From: E44-bin32 sp034430615
GTDB lineage: Bacteria > Chloroflexota > Anaerolineae > Anaerolineales > E44-bin32
DNA length: 64,000 nucleotides
Direction of reading: 5' to 3'
NCBI GenBank assembly: GCA_034430615.1
Contig: DAOUEJ010000026.1
Location: 1-64,000 of the forward strand
Translations under genes and position numbers: made by a program
Shown: one piece after another, positions 26,126 to 35,095 of the stretch
How positions within the stretch are numbered: the first letter of the stretch is position 1
Layout: the number at the start of each line of letters is the position of its first letter
Notes under the pieces: generated by a model
The model's input: only the letters and a program-made list of their open reading frames with translations
The model's database searches: none
What the model was told of the DNA's origin: nothing

Positions 26126-28675
26126 TCAGCACTCACTGAACCCACATCTGTAGCACTTGCTGCAGCCTTCTTCTTTCACAACTGTCGCTGCCCCGCACTC
26201 AGGGCAGAGATCCCCAATCCGTAAGCTGAGTTGATCTTCCAGTTCCTGCGCTTGCGGTAGATCAATCTGGACGACTTCAGGGGTCTCTTCAAGATAGGCA
26301 GCCAGTGACCGTGCCAATCCGTCAGGGAGCGAAAGTACCCGGTTGGGGCCAAATCCCGTCGGGCGTCCGCCACCAATCCCGGCTAACTGGCGTACGACCT
26401 CACCCATCCGGTCCCGCGGCGGCACAGGAGAGGCGACCCGTAGGAGATACGAGATCAGGCGGCCAATCGCCTCGGAGACCGCCGCTGTTTCAGATCCAGC
26501 CTTAGCAGATGTGATGAAGACCTCGAACGGTTGCCCGCTAACGCCGCTTCCGTTTTCGTTGATCGTGACAAATGCTTTTCCAAGTGGTGTGGTGATCTGG
26601 TATGTACATCCATCCAGCCGCTGTGGACGGGGTTTCTTTCCTTCCAGCCAGAGATGGATCTGACGCGGGGCGTCAACTGCCAGCTTTGAATCCGCCGTTG
26701 CTTTGGTTTCTAAGACTACCTTCTGCCGTGAGCCAGTCACATAGACCGTCAAACCCTTGCAGCCAAGCTCCCACGCTTGCAGGTATGCCTGTGCGACATC
26801 TTCCTCACGCGCATCGGTTGGGAAGTTGCAGGTCTTGCTAAGGCTGTTGTCCACAAATGCTTGCAGTGCCGCTTGCATACGGACGTGTTCCTCAGCCGTG
26901 ATGTCCTGAGAGACAACGAAGACATCGCGGACGTCTTCTGGCACAGCCTCGATCGGTTGGCATGTGCCGTGCTTCATCACTGCCTCGATGATCATCTCGC
27001 GCGTAAGCTCGTCGACGCCAGCTTGCATCAGAGCAGTCTCGAACATCGGGCTGGTGTAGGTGAGGCGTAGGTCATCGCCCGAATCGTCCACATGACGGTA
27101 GTACGCCAGTGCGAAGGCAGGCTCACAGCCGTAGGCTTCACACCCGGCCACTGTGGCAATCGTGCCGGTGGGAGCGATGGTCGTTTGTGCGGCATTACGG
27201 ATACCGTAAGCTTGGATCCCTGCCGTCACCGATGCCCAATCCACAACCGGCCGGCCGAAATCCCTGGTGTGCGGTGTCAGGGGTCGGGGAGGCCTCCAGG
27301 TGAGCTGATCGGGATCGTAGATACTGTCGCGGATCGCCGTGAAAGGGCCGCGCTCCTTTGCCAGTCCGATGCTCGTCTGCATGCTGTGGTAGCGAACAAA
27401 CTCCATAACCTGTGCGGCGAATTCCTCCGCCTCCGCTGATCCATAGCGCACGCCGACATGGTACATGAGATCTCCCAGTCCCATGATCCCCAGCCCGATC
27501 CGGCGGGCGCGTAAGGCTGCCTCCTTCAATTGTCCAACCGCAGGGACATAGGCATTGGCACTGACTACATCATCCAGGAAACGCGTCGCCAGAGAAACAC
27601 TCGCCTGTAATGACTCCCAGTCCACGCCACCCTCGGTATCTATGTGCTGTGCAAGATTGATCGAACCCAGGCAGCAGTTTTCGTAAGGCCCCAGCCACTG
27701 CTCACCGCATGGGTTGGTGGCCTCGAGTTCGTAGAGATGCGGCACGGGATTGCTGCGATTGGCGGCATCCAGGAACAACAGACCTGGTTCCCCGTTGTGA
27801 TGGGCTTGCCGTACGATCTTGTCGAAGAGTTCACGCGCCTTCAGGCGTTTGAAAGTCTTCTGTGGGATCTTTTCCTGCATTTCTGAATAAGGTGCTCCCT
27901 TGTACTCGCGGTACTCGGGGGAGCTCACATCCGGGAAGCGGAGCTCCCACCAATCATCGTCACGCACAGCTTGCATAAAAGCATCGGTAATCCCGACTGA
28001 AATGTTGAAATTTGTGATAGCAGTCTCATCGGTTTTACAGTTAATGAAGCTCTCGATATCCGGGTGATCAATGCGCAGCACAGCCATGTTTGCCCCGCGC
28101 CGGGTTCCACCCTGAGCGATCTCGCCGAAAGCTTGATCATATACTCGCAGGAAGCCGACCGGCCCGGTAGCCGCGCCAGCGGATGATTTCACCAAGTCGC
28201 CATTTGGCCGGAGGCGGGAGAATGAGAACCCGTTTCCACCACCCGTCTGTTGAATCAAAGCGGCATCACGCAGAGTCTGGAAGATGCCAGCCCCATCCCG
28301 ACCCATATCGTCCGCAATCGGTAAGACGAAGCAAGCTGCCAGTTGGCCAAGCGGTGTGCCGGCACCTGTAAATGTTGGGGAATTGGGGAAGAAACGCTTG
28401 CTGGTTAGAAGCCCGTAGAACGCACGCGCTGAGCGATCGACATCACTAGACCATTCTTCTTCGGAAAGCGCGACATGGTAGGCGACACGCCAAAACATCT
28501 CCTCGATGCTCTCGATGGGTTCGCCATCCTCCCCACGGCGAAGATAACGCTTGGTCAGAACCGTTCGTGCGTTATCTGTAAGCTCTACCGCCGGCAAATC
28601 CTGCGGTAAACCAGGCGTATCCGCCATCGATCGATCAACATCAACATCGAATTCGCGCTTCTCCGTTTCGATCAT
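26126..28675 (-). CDS. nrdJ: Adenosylcobalamin-dependent ribonucleotide reductase
   Basis: This is a class II ribonucleotide reductase (849 aa) that reduces ribonucleotides with adenosylcobalamin. Visible motifs include QTGGGNGFSFSRLRP and RRGANMAVLRIDHPDI. The NPCGE loop is seen in ATNPCGEQWLGPYENCC, and PTGTIATVAGCEAYGCEP follows. The C-terminus is a Cys4 zinc-ribbon (CPECG and CYRCG), the thioredoxin-linked re-reduction tail. There is no N-terminal ATP-cone, so dATP activity control is absent. The ATG at 28675 has GGAGG 7 nt upstream. nrdR lies directly upstream. No cobalamin riboswitch is evident before it. Confidence 0.95.
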   Translation of the reverse strand: MIETEKREFDVDVDRSMADTPGLPQDLPAVELTDNARTVLTKRYLRRGEDGEPIESIEEMFWRVAYHVALSEEEWSSDVDRSARAFYGLLTSKRFFPNSPTFTGAGTPLGQLAACFVLPIADDMGRDGAGIFQTLRDAALIQQTGGGNGFSFSRLRPNGDLVKSSAGAATGPVGFLRVYDQAFGEIAQGGTRRGANMAVLRIDHPDIESFINCKTDETAITNFNISVGITDAFMQAVRDDDWWELRFPDVSSPEYREYKGAPYSEMQEKIPQKTFKRLKARELFDKIVRQAHHNGEPGLLFLDAANRSNPVPHLYELEATNPCGEQWLGPYENCCLGSINLAQHIDTEGGVDWESLQASVSLATRFLDDVVSANAYVPAVGQLKEAALRARRIGLGIMGLGDLMYHVGVRYGSAEAEEFAAQVMEFVRYHSMQTSIGLAKERGPFTAIRDSIYDPDQLTWRPPRPLTPHTRDFGRPVVDWASVTAGIQAYGIRNAAQTTIAPTGTIATVAGCEAYGCEPAFALAYYRHVDDSGDDLRLTYTSPMFETALMQAGVDELTREMIIEAVMKHGTCQPIEAVPEDVRDVFVVSQDITAEEHVRMQAALQAFVDNSLSKTCNFPTDAREEDVAQAYLQAWELGCKGLTVYVTGSRQKVVLETKATADSKLAVDAPRQIHLWLEGKKPRPQRLDGCTYQITTPLGKAFVTINENGSGVSGQPFEVFITSAKAGSETAAVSEAIGRLISYLLRVASPVPPRDRMGEVVRQLAGIGGGRPTGFGPNRVLSLPDGLARSLAAYLEETPEVVQIDLPQAQELEDQLSLRIGDLCPECGAATVVKEEGCSKCYRCGFSEC

Positions 28676-28720
28676 CCCTCTTCCTCCAAGAAAAGAAACC
28701 AATCACAATGGGTATAAAAT

Positions 28721-28754
28721 AGATCAACCCCCACATACACAGGAGGGTTGATCT
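28721..28754 (-). terminator. Inverted repeat between nrdR and nrdJ
   Basis: Ten-bp perfect arms (28721-28730 and 28745-28754) with a 14-nt loop start at the nrdR stop codon and are followed on the minus strand by ATTTTATA. It could be an nrdR terminator, or a regulatory site before nrdJ. Confidence 0.55.
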
Positions 28755-29203
28755 CAGTTTTCCAGCAGCCGGTCGATTTCGTCCTGTACCGCTTGAATAT
28801 CATCCAGGCCAAGATAAACGATCGCGTAGCGTATATAGGCGACGTAATCGAGTTCTTTCAGGCCAGAGATCACCATATCGCCAACATAGCGGGAAGAGAC
28901 TTCTTCTTTCCCAAGTGCTTCTAACCGTGCTTCGACTTCTCCGGCAAGGCGGTCAATATCGGCTGCCGAAACCGGGCGTTTAGCACAGGCAATACGGATG
29001 CCCTGAAGCAGCTTTTCACGATCAAACTCTTCCCGGGTTCCATCCTGTTTCAGAATTAAAGGTGCTGTTAAAATCGCACGTTCGTACGTGCTGAACCTCT
29101 GGTTGCACTGGGTGCACTCGCGCCGCCGCCGGATTCCGCCCCTCGTATCGTGGGTCGTATCGATTACTCGGGTCTGATCACCCTCACAAAATGGACAGCG
29201 CAT
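28754..29203 (-). CDS. nrdR: Transcriptional repressor NrdR
   Basis: This 149 aa protein is the zinc-ribbon plus ATP-cone regulator of ribonucleotide reductase genes. The zinc-ribbon is CPFC with a second CTQCNQRF pair, followed by the basic RRRREC patch. The ATP-cone spans about 46-136 and senses (d)ATP. It sits 78 nt upstream of nrdJ in the same direction, its expected target. The start is ATG at 29203. Confidence 0.96.
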   Translation of the reverse strand: MRCPFCEGDQTRVIDTTHDTRGGIRRRRECTQCNQRFSTYERAILTAPLILKQDGTREEFDREKLLQGIRIACAKRPVSAADIDRLAGEVEARLEALGKEEVSSRYVGDMVISGLKELDYVAYIRYAIVYLGLDDIQAVQDEIDRLLEN

Positions 29204-29519
29204 CCCAGCCTCTCAACTCGCTCATCTGTTCCACGCCAGATCTTGGCCAGACCTAAGTCCAGGACCGGACCTCTAGGGGCAAGGGGGCTCATTCTAGCAT
29301 AGTGAAGAACCCTGAAACAAGGTCCAGGGTTCATCTTTAACCTTAAAGATTATGGTACTTTGGTCACCCTTGGCATGAGCGCGCAGCAGACCGGCGCCGG
29401 GAGGAGGATACCGACGACGGTCTGCATGCGTACTACCCACGTTCAGAACCGGGCGGCAAACGGTCTGACGGGGCTTGATGGGATGGAGGTCAGCTGGCCA
29501 AGCCGATGCCCCACCCTCC
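29204..29519. other. Intergenic region with several inverted repeats
   Basis: No convincing gene lies here. Three inverted repeats are visible: 29307-29314 with 29325-29332 (8 bp), the 18-base palindrome centred on 29341-29342, and GCAGACCG at 29386-29393 with its complement at 29418-29425. A candidate minus-strand promoter (TTGTTT at 29315-29320, TAGAAT at 29291-29296) may drive nrdR. The structured part downstream of ftsZ could be a terminator region or a small RNA. Confidence 0.4.
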
Positions 29520-30623
29520 TTAGCGACGTCTTAAGAAAGCCGGTATATCAAGGTCGTTGAGATCGATGGCCTGCGGTTGGAATTCCTCGCCGACCGCTAT
29601 CCCAGCGGCTGAATCCTTGGCTCGTGCTTCAGTCCGGCTGCGGGCACGGCGAGCGGATTGACGCACCGCTCCCGAGCGCTCGAAACCAGTTGCGATAACC
29701 GTCACACGCAGTTCCTCGCCGAGGGTCGGGTCGATCACCGCACCAAAGATCAGGTTCACGTCTGGATGGGCGGTTTCCTTGATGATCGCTGCGGCCTGGT
29801 TGACTTCGAACAGGCTCAAGTCACTACCACCGCTCACGTTGAACAGGATGCCGCGCGCTCCATCGATCGTGATGTCGAGCAGATGGCTGGAGATCGCCTG
29901 CTCGGCGGCGACGCGGGCTCGATCCTCACCGGAGGCATGGCCGACCGCCATCAGCGCAGCCCCACCCTCCGCCATGATCGTGCGAACATCGGCGAAGTCA
30001 AGGTTGATCAAGCCAGGTACGGTGATCAGCTCACTGATACCCTGGATGCCCTGCCGCAGTACATCGTCGGCGATCTTGAAGGCATCGTGCAGGCTGGATT
30101 TCTTATCGGCGATCTGCAGCAGCCGGTCGTTGGGGATGACGATCAGAGTATCGACCTGCTCCTTTAGTTTGGAGATCCCCGATTCGGCCGATTGAGCGCG
30201 CTTCGCGCCCTCAAAGGTGAACGGCCTGGTCACCACGCCGATCGTCAGGGCACCGATCTCCTTGGCGATCTGCGCGACGATTGGGGCAGCGCCCGTACCG
30301 GTTCCGCCACCGATGCCGGCGGCGATGAACACCATATCACTGCCCTTGAGGACTTCATAAAGCTCCTCAGCCGATTCCTCGGCAGCTTTCTGACCGACCT
30401 CTGGGTTCCCGCCGGCACCCAACCCGCGCGTCAGTTTTTCACCGATCCGCACCCGGGTTGATGCATTTGAGAGGAGCAGCGCCTGGCCATCGGTATTCAC
30501 GGCAACAAATTCGATGCCGGCCAGGCCTTCCTCAATCATGCGGTTGACGGCGTTGCTTCCACCACCGCCGACCCCAACGACCTTGATCCTTGCAAAAGAT
30601 TCCGTGTTCGGTACTGAGTTCAT
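29520..30623 (-). CDS. ftsZ: Cell division GTPase FtsZ
   Basis: This is the tubulin-like GTPase that forms the cytokinetic ring. The T1 loop VGVGGGGSNAVNRM, the tubulin signature GGGTGTGAAP and the synergy-loop region NLDFADVRTIM are intact. The length is 367 aa. The C-terminal peptide reads as IDLNDLDIPAFLRRR, the usual FtsA-binding tail. The ATG at 30623 has GGAGG upstream; 18 further codons in frame lack a site. It is last of the dcw cluster, 72 nt after ftsA. Confidence 0.97.
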   Translation of the reverse strand: MNSVPNTESFARIKVVGVGGGGSNAVNRMIEEGLAGIEFVAVNTDGQALLLSNASTRVRIGEKLTRGLGAGGNPEVGQKAAEESAEELYEVLKGSDMVFIAAGIGGGTGTGAAPIVAQIAKEIGALTIGVVTRPFTFEGAKRAQSAESGISKLKEQVDTLIVIPNDRLLQIADKKSSLHDAFKIADDVLRQGIQGISELITVPGLINLDFADVRTIMAEGGAALMAVGHASGEDRARVAAEQAISSHLLDITIDGARGILFNVSGGSDLSLFEVNQAAAIIKETAHPDVNLIFGAVIDPTLGEELRVTVIATGFERSGAVRQSARRARSRTEARAKDSAAGIAVGEEFQPQAIDLNDLDIPAFLRRR

Positions 30624-30695
30624 CGTCTTCCTCCTCTTCCTCTCTATATTGATGATTACTTCGATCCCGTGTCTCATGCGGTCCGGGTCGAATGG

Positions 30696-31949
30696 TTATC
30701 CTGGTAGCAAGCGTTTGAAGAATTCAGCTGCCTTATCAAGGCTCAACTTCGGAAAGGTAATACCGCGATAGGTGTAGGTCTCAAGATCAGACTCCTCAAA
30801 TTGCTGCGCCCAATACAGCAGCCCCAGGCTGGCGGCATAGGCTGGCGAGCGAAGATTGTCGATGAGTCCCTGCATATTCTCCGCTTGGGCGGTTCTTACC
30901 GGCAGCTGCAGTACGCTGCTGGCAACCTCCTTCAGCCCGGGAAGGAGCCCTGTACCACCGGTGACGACAACGCCTGCGGGCAGCAGCGCATCGTATCCGC
31001 TGCGTTTCACTTCCTGACGGACCAGGCTGAACAATTCCTCGATCCGGGGCTCGAGGATGGCCGCTACGTCGACGTGCTTGATCTGGATCGGTTTCTCCTC
31101 GCCGAAAGGACGCACAGCGAAGGTTTGATTTGGGTCCAGCGCCGCCGGTCGTGCATGGCCATGGCGCTGCTTCAACGACTCGGCCGTCTCCTGAGGTAAA
31201 TGCAATACTTGGGCCAGATCGTTGGTGAGATGTTCCCCACCAACCGGGATGACGGCTGTGTGCCATACGGCGCCCTCAATATAGATAGCGATATCGGTCG
31301 TCCCCGCCCCGATATCGCACAGCATTACCCCCATCTCCTGCTCGGTCTCCGTTAGGACCACGCCAGCTGAGGCAAGCGAGCCCAGCACCCATCCGTCGAC
31401 GGCTATCCCGGCCGACTCAATGCACTTCTCAAGATTACGCAGTGCCGTGGTGCTTGCGGTCACAATGTGTGCTTCCACCTCCAGGCGGTACCCATGCATG
31501 CCGATCGCCGACTTGATACCGTCCTGACCATCGACAACGAAATTGCGCGGGATCACGTGCACAATACTGCGGTTGTAGGGCACGACAATCGAGCGGGCTG
31601 CTTCCACCGCTCGATGCACATCGTCGAATCCCACGGTCCGGCCGGTGACGCCAGCCATGCCCTTGCTGTTTTGAGAAGCGATATGTGCGCCTGAAAGGCT
31701 TACCAATGCGGATGTAATCTCATAGCCAGAACTGCGTTCAGCTTTATCCTTGGAGGCCTGGATGGCTCGGGCCAGCGCCTCCAGGTTGACCACCCCACCT
31801 TTGCGCATCCCATGGGCCGGCACAATCCCCACGCCAATCACGCGCAGTTTTCCATCCAGGGTAGGATGGCCGACTAACGTACAGATCTTGCTGGTGCCGA
31901 TATCGACACCCACGTAGATCGTATCGTCAGAACCGAGGATCGTCGTCAC
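30696..31949 (-). CDS. ftsA: Cell division protein FtsA
   Basis: This is an actin-family protein that tethers FtsZ to the membrane. The ATP-binding motifs VGVDIGTSKICTLVG and CDIGAGTTDIAIY are present, with GGTGLLPGLKEVA near the end. The C-terminus (AAEFFKRLLPG) resembles an amphipathic membrane-targeting helix. I place the start at the GTG at 31949, since GAGG lies 6 nt before it; a TTG at 31961 overlapping the ftsQ stop is the alternative. The length is 417 aa. Confidence 0.95.
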   Translation of the reverse strand: MTTILGSDDTIYVGVDIGTSKICTLVGHPTLDGKLRVIGVGIVPAHGMRKGGVVNLEALARAIQASKDKAERSSGYEITSALVSLSGAHIASQNSKGMAGVTGRTVGFDDVHRAVEAARSIVVPYNRSIVHVIPRNFVVDGQDGIKSAIGMHGYRLEVEAHIVTASTTALRNLEKCIESAGIAVDGWVLGSLASAGVVLTETEQEMGVMLCDIGAGTTDIAIYIEGAVWHTAVIPVGGEHLTNDLAQVLHLPQETAESLKQRHGHARPAALDPNQTFAVRPFGEEKPIQIKHVDVAAILEPRIEELFSLVRQEVKRSGYDALLPAGVVVTGGTGLLPGLKEVASSVLQLPVRTAQAENMQGLIDNLRSPAYAASLGLLYWAQQFEESDLETYTYRGITFPKLSLDKAAEFFKRLLPG

Positions 31950-31957
31950 AAATGGCC

Positions 31958-32863
31958 TCAATCACGCGCATAGTAAGGCGCGGCTGGATTTTCGACACTA
32001 ACGAGGGTCGCAGAAATACCGTCTGCCTCCATCGCCCTAACCAAGGAGTTGTAGACCTCGACTTTCAAGGCGATATTCCCGCCCTGTCCAAAGTATGCGA
32101 TCCACCCGTGTGGATCCTGAAAGCCCAGTCCATGTTCCAGATCGTAGGCCCAGCCCGAGACCTGGGGCATTAAGGTCTTCAAATCGGTAGCGGCGGCGAT
32201 GACCTCAGGATTAATGACTGGGTCGCTCGACAAATCACCAAATTGCAACGCAGGTTCTTCGCTAAATATATTGACAAGATTGCTTCCCACGCCATGCTGG
32301 ATGTACGCCACGCCATCCGCTGAAAGCCACCAGATGCGTCCGGCATCATCCCAGGCAGCCGCTGGCTGCCTTTCCTTTAGATCAATCCTGACCTTGTTTG
32401 GCCAGGCCAACGTTACCTGTGCTTCGCTCACCTCTGCTGCCTCCTCTAGCTTCGCCTCCACCTTGGTCGGATCGATCTGGAAGATCGAAGTCCCTTCAAT
32501 TCCGGCCAGGGATCGCGCTTGCGCCGGCGTAAGTAACTCCAGTCCCTCAAGCTCCGGTATCCCAACCTCGTACCCGGGAGCGTTGAAGAAGCGGATTAAC
32601 CCCATCACCGCGAGCACCATCACGACTGCCGCGAACATACGCTGCCCGACAAAGCCTGCCGGCAAGGCTGTCAGCTGGATTTGCGTGTTGTGCTCCCGGG
32701 AGAGCTCAAGATCATATCGCCGCCGCATACGCCGCGAGCGCTTTGGCTTGACCTCCTTGAGCTTTCCCGGCCGTTCAACACTGCGCTTGTCGCGAACTCT
32801 CCGCGCTCGGACCTCATCAGCCCGGCTGCCAGGGATGCCTAACGTCCGTTCGCCGACCGTCAC
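31958..32863 (-). CDS. ftsQ: Cell division protein FtsQ/DivIB
   Basis: This is a bitopic divisome protein with a long basic cytoplasmic head (about 1-70), one transmembrane helix (about 72-92, FAAVVMVLAVMGLI), a POTRA domain (about 105-170) and a β domain. The frame is open to 32974, deep inside ddl. The GTG at 32863 has GGAGG 6 nt upstream and makes a GTGA overlap with the ddl stop, so I use it (301 aa). FtsQ/DivIB partners with FtsL and FtsB/DivIC in septal synthesis. Confidence 0.9.
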   Translation of the reverse strand: MTVGERTLGIPGSRADEVRARRVRDKRSVERPGKLKEVKPKRSRRMRRRYDLELSREHNTQIQLTALPAGFVGQRMFAAVVMVLAVMGLIRFFNAPGYEVGIPELEGLELLTPAQARSLAGIEGTSIFQIDPTKVEAKLEEAAEVSEAQVTLAWPNKVRIDLKERQPAAAWDDAGRIWWLSADGVAYIQHGVGSNLVNIFSEEPALQFGDLSSDPVINPEVIAAATDLKTLMPQVSGWAYDLEHGLGFQDPHGWIAYFGQGGNIALKVEVYNSLVRAMEADGISATLVSVENPAAPYYARD

Positions 32864-33966
32864 CGCGTCCCTCCGTAATTCCGAACAAGCGCCTGCTTCT
32901 GCGTATGTCGTTCGAGGGCCAGATCGACCAGCCTGTTCAGCAAGCGCGAGTAGGGCATCCCACTTGCTTCCCACAGCTTCGGGTACATGCTGATTTGCGT
33001 GAAGCCGGGGATGGTGTTGATTTCGTTCAGGTAAAGATCACCCGACCTGCGTTCGAGCAAGAAATCAACGCGAGCCATGCCGGCACCGTCAATCGCCTGG
33101 TAGGATTGAACAGCAACTTCTCGGGCACGATTCATGATTTCGTCGTCAATCGGGGCCGGGATAATCAACTCAGATGTGTCCTTGAGGTACTTCGCCTCGT
33201 ACGAATAAAATGCATCATTCGGAACGATCTCACCGGCGATCGAGGCCTGCGGTTCCTCATTCCCTAGAACGCTGACTTCGATCTCGCGTGCCTCAATCCC
33301 GAGCTCAACCAGGATGCGGCGGTCGTACTGGGCTGCCTCGTACAGGCCTTCGATTAGGTCCGAGCGGTTTTCACAGCGGCTGATCCCAACCGAGGACCCA
33401 AGGTTGGCGGGTTTCGTGAAGAGTGGATATGGCCCCAGCCGCTCTGCCTGTTCCAACATGCCTCCCAAACCGTTTCCCATCCCACTTGCGTTGAAAATTA
33501 CCCAATCTAGCACGGGTATGCCATGCGCACGCATCAAGGCCTTGAATAAGCCTTTATCCATCGCCACCGCTGAGGCCAAGACACCTGCCCCCACGTAGGG
33601 AGCATCTGCCAGCTCGAGCAAGCCCTGCAGGCTTCCATCTTCGCCGAACGTGCCGTGGAGGACGGGGAAGAGGACATCCAACTCGGTCTTGACCTCGATA
33701 ACCCCTTCGCTCTGTATGTAGAGCCGGCCTTGGTCTGGCTCTGGAAGGAGGAAAACCGGTGTCAGATCTTCAATCCGGTCGCCTTCATAACATGCAAGAA
33801 CATCCGACCCGGATAACCAGCGCCCATCCTTGCTGATCCCGATCTCGGTGATGGTATAGCGAGCAGGGTCAAGGGCTGAGATCACGGAACGCGCTGACAT
33901 GAGCGAGACCTCATGTTCTCCACTGCGTCCTCCGAATATCACCCCAAGTCGCATCTTCTCTGTCAC
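32860..33966 (-). CDS. ddl: D-alanine--D-alanine ligase
   Basis: This is an ATP-grasp ligase that makes the D-Ala-D-Ala dipeptide for peptidoglycan. The N-terminal FGGRSGEHEVSLMSA motif, the ATP-grasp region (PLFTKPANLGSSVGISR) and the metal site (MARVDFLLE with YLNEINTIPGFT) are all present. The length is 368 aa. The first codon is GTG overlapping the murB stop; an ATG 12 nt further in is an alternative start. The coupling to murB and ftsQ is by 4-nt overlaps. Confidence 0.96.
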   Translation of the reverse strand: MTEKMRLGVIFGGRSGEHEVSLMSARSVISALDPARYTITEIGISKDGRWLSGSDVLACYEGDRIEDLTPVFLLPEPDQGRLYIQSEGVIEVKTELDVLFPVLHGTFGEDGSLQGLLELADAPYVGAGVLASAVAMDKGLFKALMRAHGIPVLDWVIFNASGMGNGLGGMLEQAERLGPYPLFTKPANLGSSVGISRCENRSDLIEGLYEAAQYDRRILVELGIEAREIEVSVLGNEEPQASIAGEIVPNDAFYSYEAKYLKDTSELIIPAPIDDEIMNRAREVAVQSYQAIDGAGMARVDFLLERRSGDLYLNEINTIPGFTQISMYPKLWEASGMPYSRLLNRLVDLALERHTQKQALVRNYGGTR

Positions 33967-34928
33967 ACGTTTTCCCCGTTCACAAGCTGAAGCTCCGGCC
34001 AGTCCCCAATCAGCTCGATCTCCAGTTCGAGATCTACCCCGTGCACCTTGCGGACCTTGTCCTCGGCTTGCTGAATCAATCTACGAACATCCCCCGCCTT
34101 CGCCCCGCCCTCGTTAATGAAGAAGTTGGCATGCTTTTCACTTATAACAGCCTCTCCTTCGCGTAAACCTTTCAAGCCTGCGGTGTCGAGCAACCTGCCT
34201 GCATAATCTCCAACCGGGTTCTTGAACATCGAACCCATGCTTGCTCCGGCTGGCTGCGAATGCTCCCGCCGCTCTGCATACTCCCGCATTGTCCTCTTAC
34301 AAGCATCGGGTGTCGAAGCTGACAGCCCCAGAGTGGCTGTTAGGACGATGAACGCGCCCGGATTGCGCTTCACGCGGCTCCTCCGGTAGCCATACTCAAA
34401 CCGTTCGACAGGCCAGGATTCCTGTCCTCCGTCATGTTGCAAGATTTCGGCCAGGATCAGCGATCCGGCGGTGTCTCCGCCATGCGCCCCGGCATTGCCA
34501 ACGACCGCCCCACCCAGTGACCCCGGCACACCGGCAGCCCACTCAAGCCCTGCCCAACCCCGCTCGGCCGCCTGGCGGGCGAGCGTCCCCAGGGATGCCC
34601 CGGATTCAGCCCAGATGGAAGGCCGCTCTCCACCTTCGTTAAAACGGCGATTGCGTGCCCGGTTCAAAACCACCACTTCGCGCACTCCCTCATCAGCCAC
34701 CAGCACGTTTGAGCCGCCTCCAAGCACACGGAACGCAAGCCCGCGCTCCCACAGTTTCTCGGCTGCCGAAGCCAATGCTTCTGCCGATCTGACCTCGATC
34801 AGGTGATCGGCCGGACCGCCCAAGCGGGACGAGGTATATGGTGCCAGCGGGACATCCTTGCGGTACGCCTCCCCGAATGTTTCTGGCATCCATACGAGAT
34901 CCTCTCCCACAGCCAGACGCAAACTCAC
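33963..34928 (-). CDS. murB: UDP-N-acetylenolpyruvoylglucosamine reductase
   Basis: This is the FAD enzyme that reduces UDP-GlcNAc-enolpyruvate to UDP-MurNAc. The signature parts are SRLGGPADHLIEV, VLGGGSNVLVAD, ASMGSMFKNPVGDYAG and SEKHANFFINEGGA (catalytic Ser/Glu region). The length of 321 aa fits the shorter type II MurB, in which the Ser of SMFKNP is conserved. The GTG start overlaps the stop of a 56-codon gene by GTGA, so translation is coupled to it. Confidence 0.95.
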   Translation of the reverse strand: MSLRLAVGEDLVWMPETFGEAYRKDVPLAPYTSSRLGGPADHLIEVRSAEALASAAEKLWERGLAFRVLGGGSNVLVADEGVREVVVLNRARNRRFNEGGERPSIWAESGASLGTLARQAAERGWAGLEWAAGVPGSLGGAVVGNAGAHGGDTAGSLILAEILQHDGGQESWPVERFEYGYRRSRVKRNPGAFIVLTATLGLSASTPDACKRTMREYAERREHSQPAGASMGSMFKNPVGDYAGRLLDTAGLKGLREGEAVISEKHANFFINEGGAKAGDVRRLIQQAEDKVRKVHGVDLELEIELIGDWPELQLVNGENV

Positions 34929-35095
34929 AGATCGCGGACCCTTTCGATCAGCTTATTCAGCATCCCGGTTTCCGGATCCATGGCGCTGATCGTCTCCTTC
35001 ACCCGATATTCCGGCTCGGTGGCGCGCTTCGCGGCAAGGCGCAGCCTGAGCTCCATCTTCCGATCTGCTTCGAAGACGCCCTTCTTCTTAGCCAT
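34925..35095 (-). CDS. Small charged protein between murC and murB
   Basis: This is a 56-codon open frame too short for most gene callers. It starts with ATG at 35095, overlapping the murC stop by 8 nt, with GAGG 6 nt upstream, and ends in a TGA that overlaps the murB GTG. Its translation begins MAKKKGVFEADRKM and continues as an Arg/Lys/Glu-rich helix ending LIERVRDL. It has no transmembrane segment or known motif. The coupling on both sides and the lack of any gap in the operon argue that it is a real gene. I recognise no family, and function is unknown. Confidence 0.72.
   Translation of the reverse strand: MAKKKGVFEADRKMELRLRLAAKRATEPEYRVKETISAMDPETGMLNKLIERVRDL

Noticed and set aside
28676..28753. 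NrdR box before nrdJ
   Set aside because: No pair of 16-bp sites matching the known consensus is visible; only a plain inverted repeat is present.
32199..32993. 264-codon frame opposite ftsQ
   Set aside because: It is a shadow frame of ftsQ with no domain and low-complexity Ser/Arg composition.
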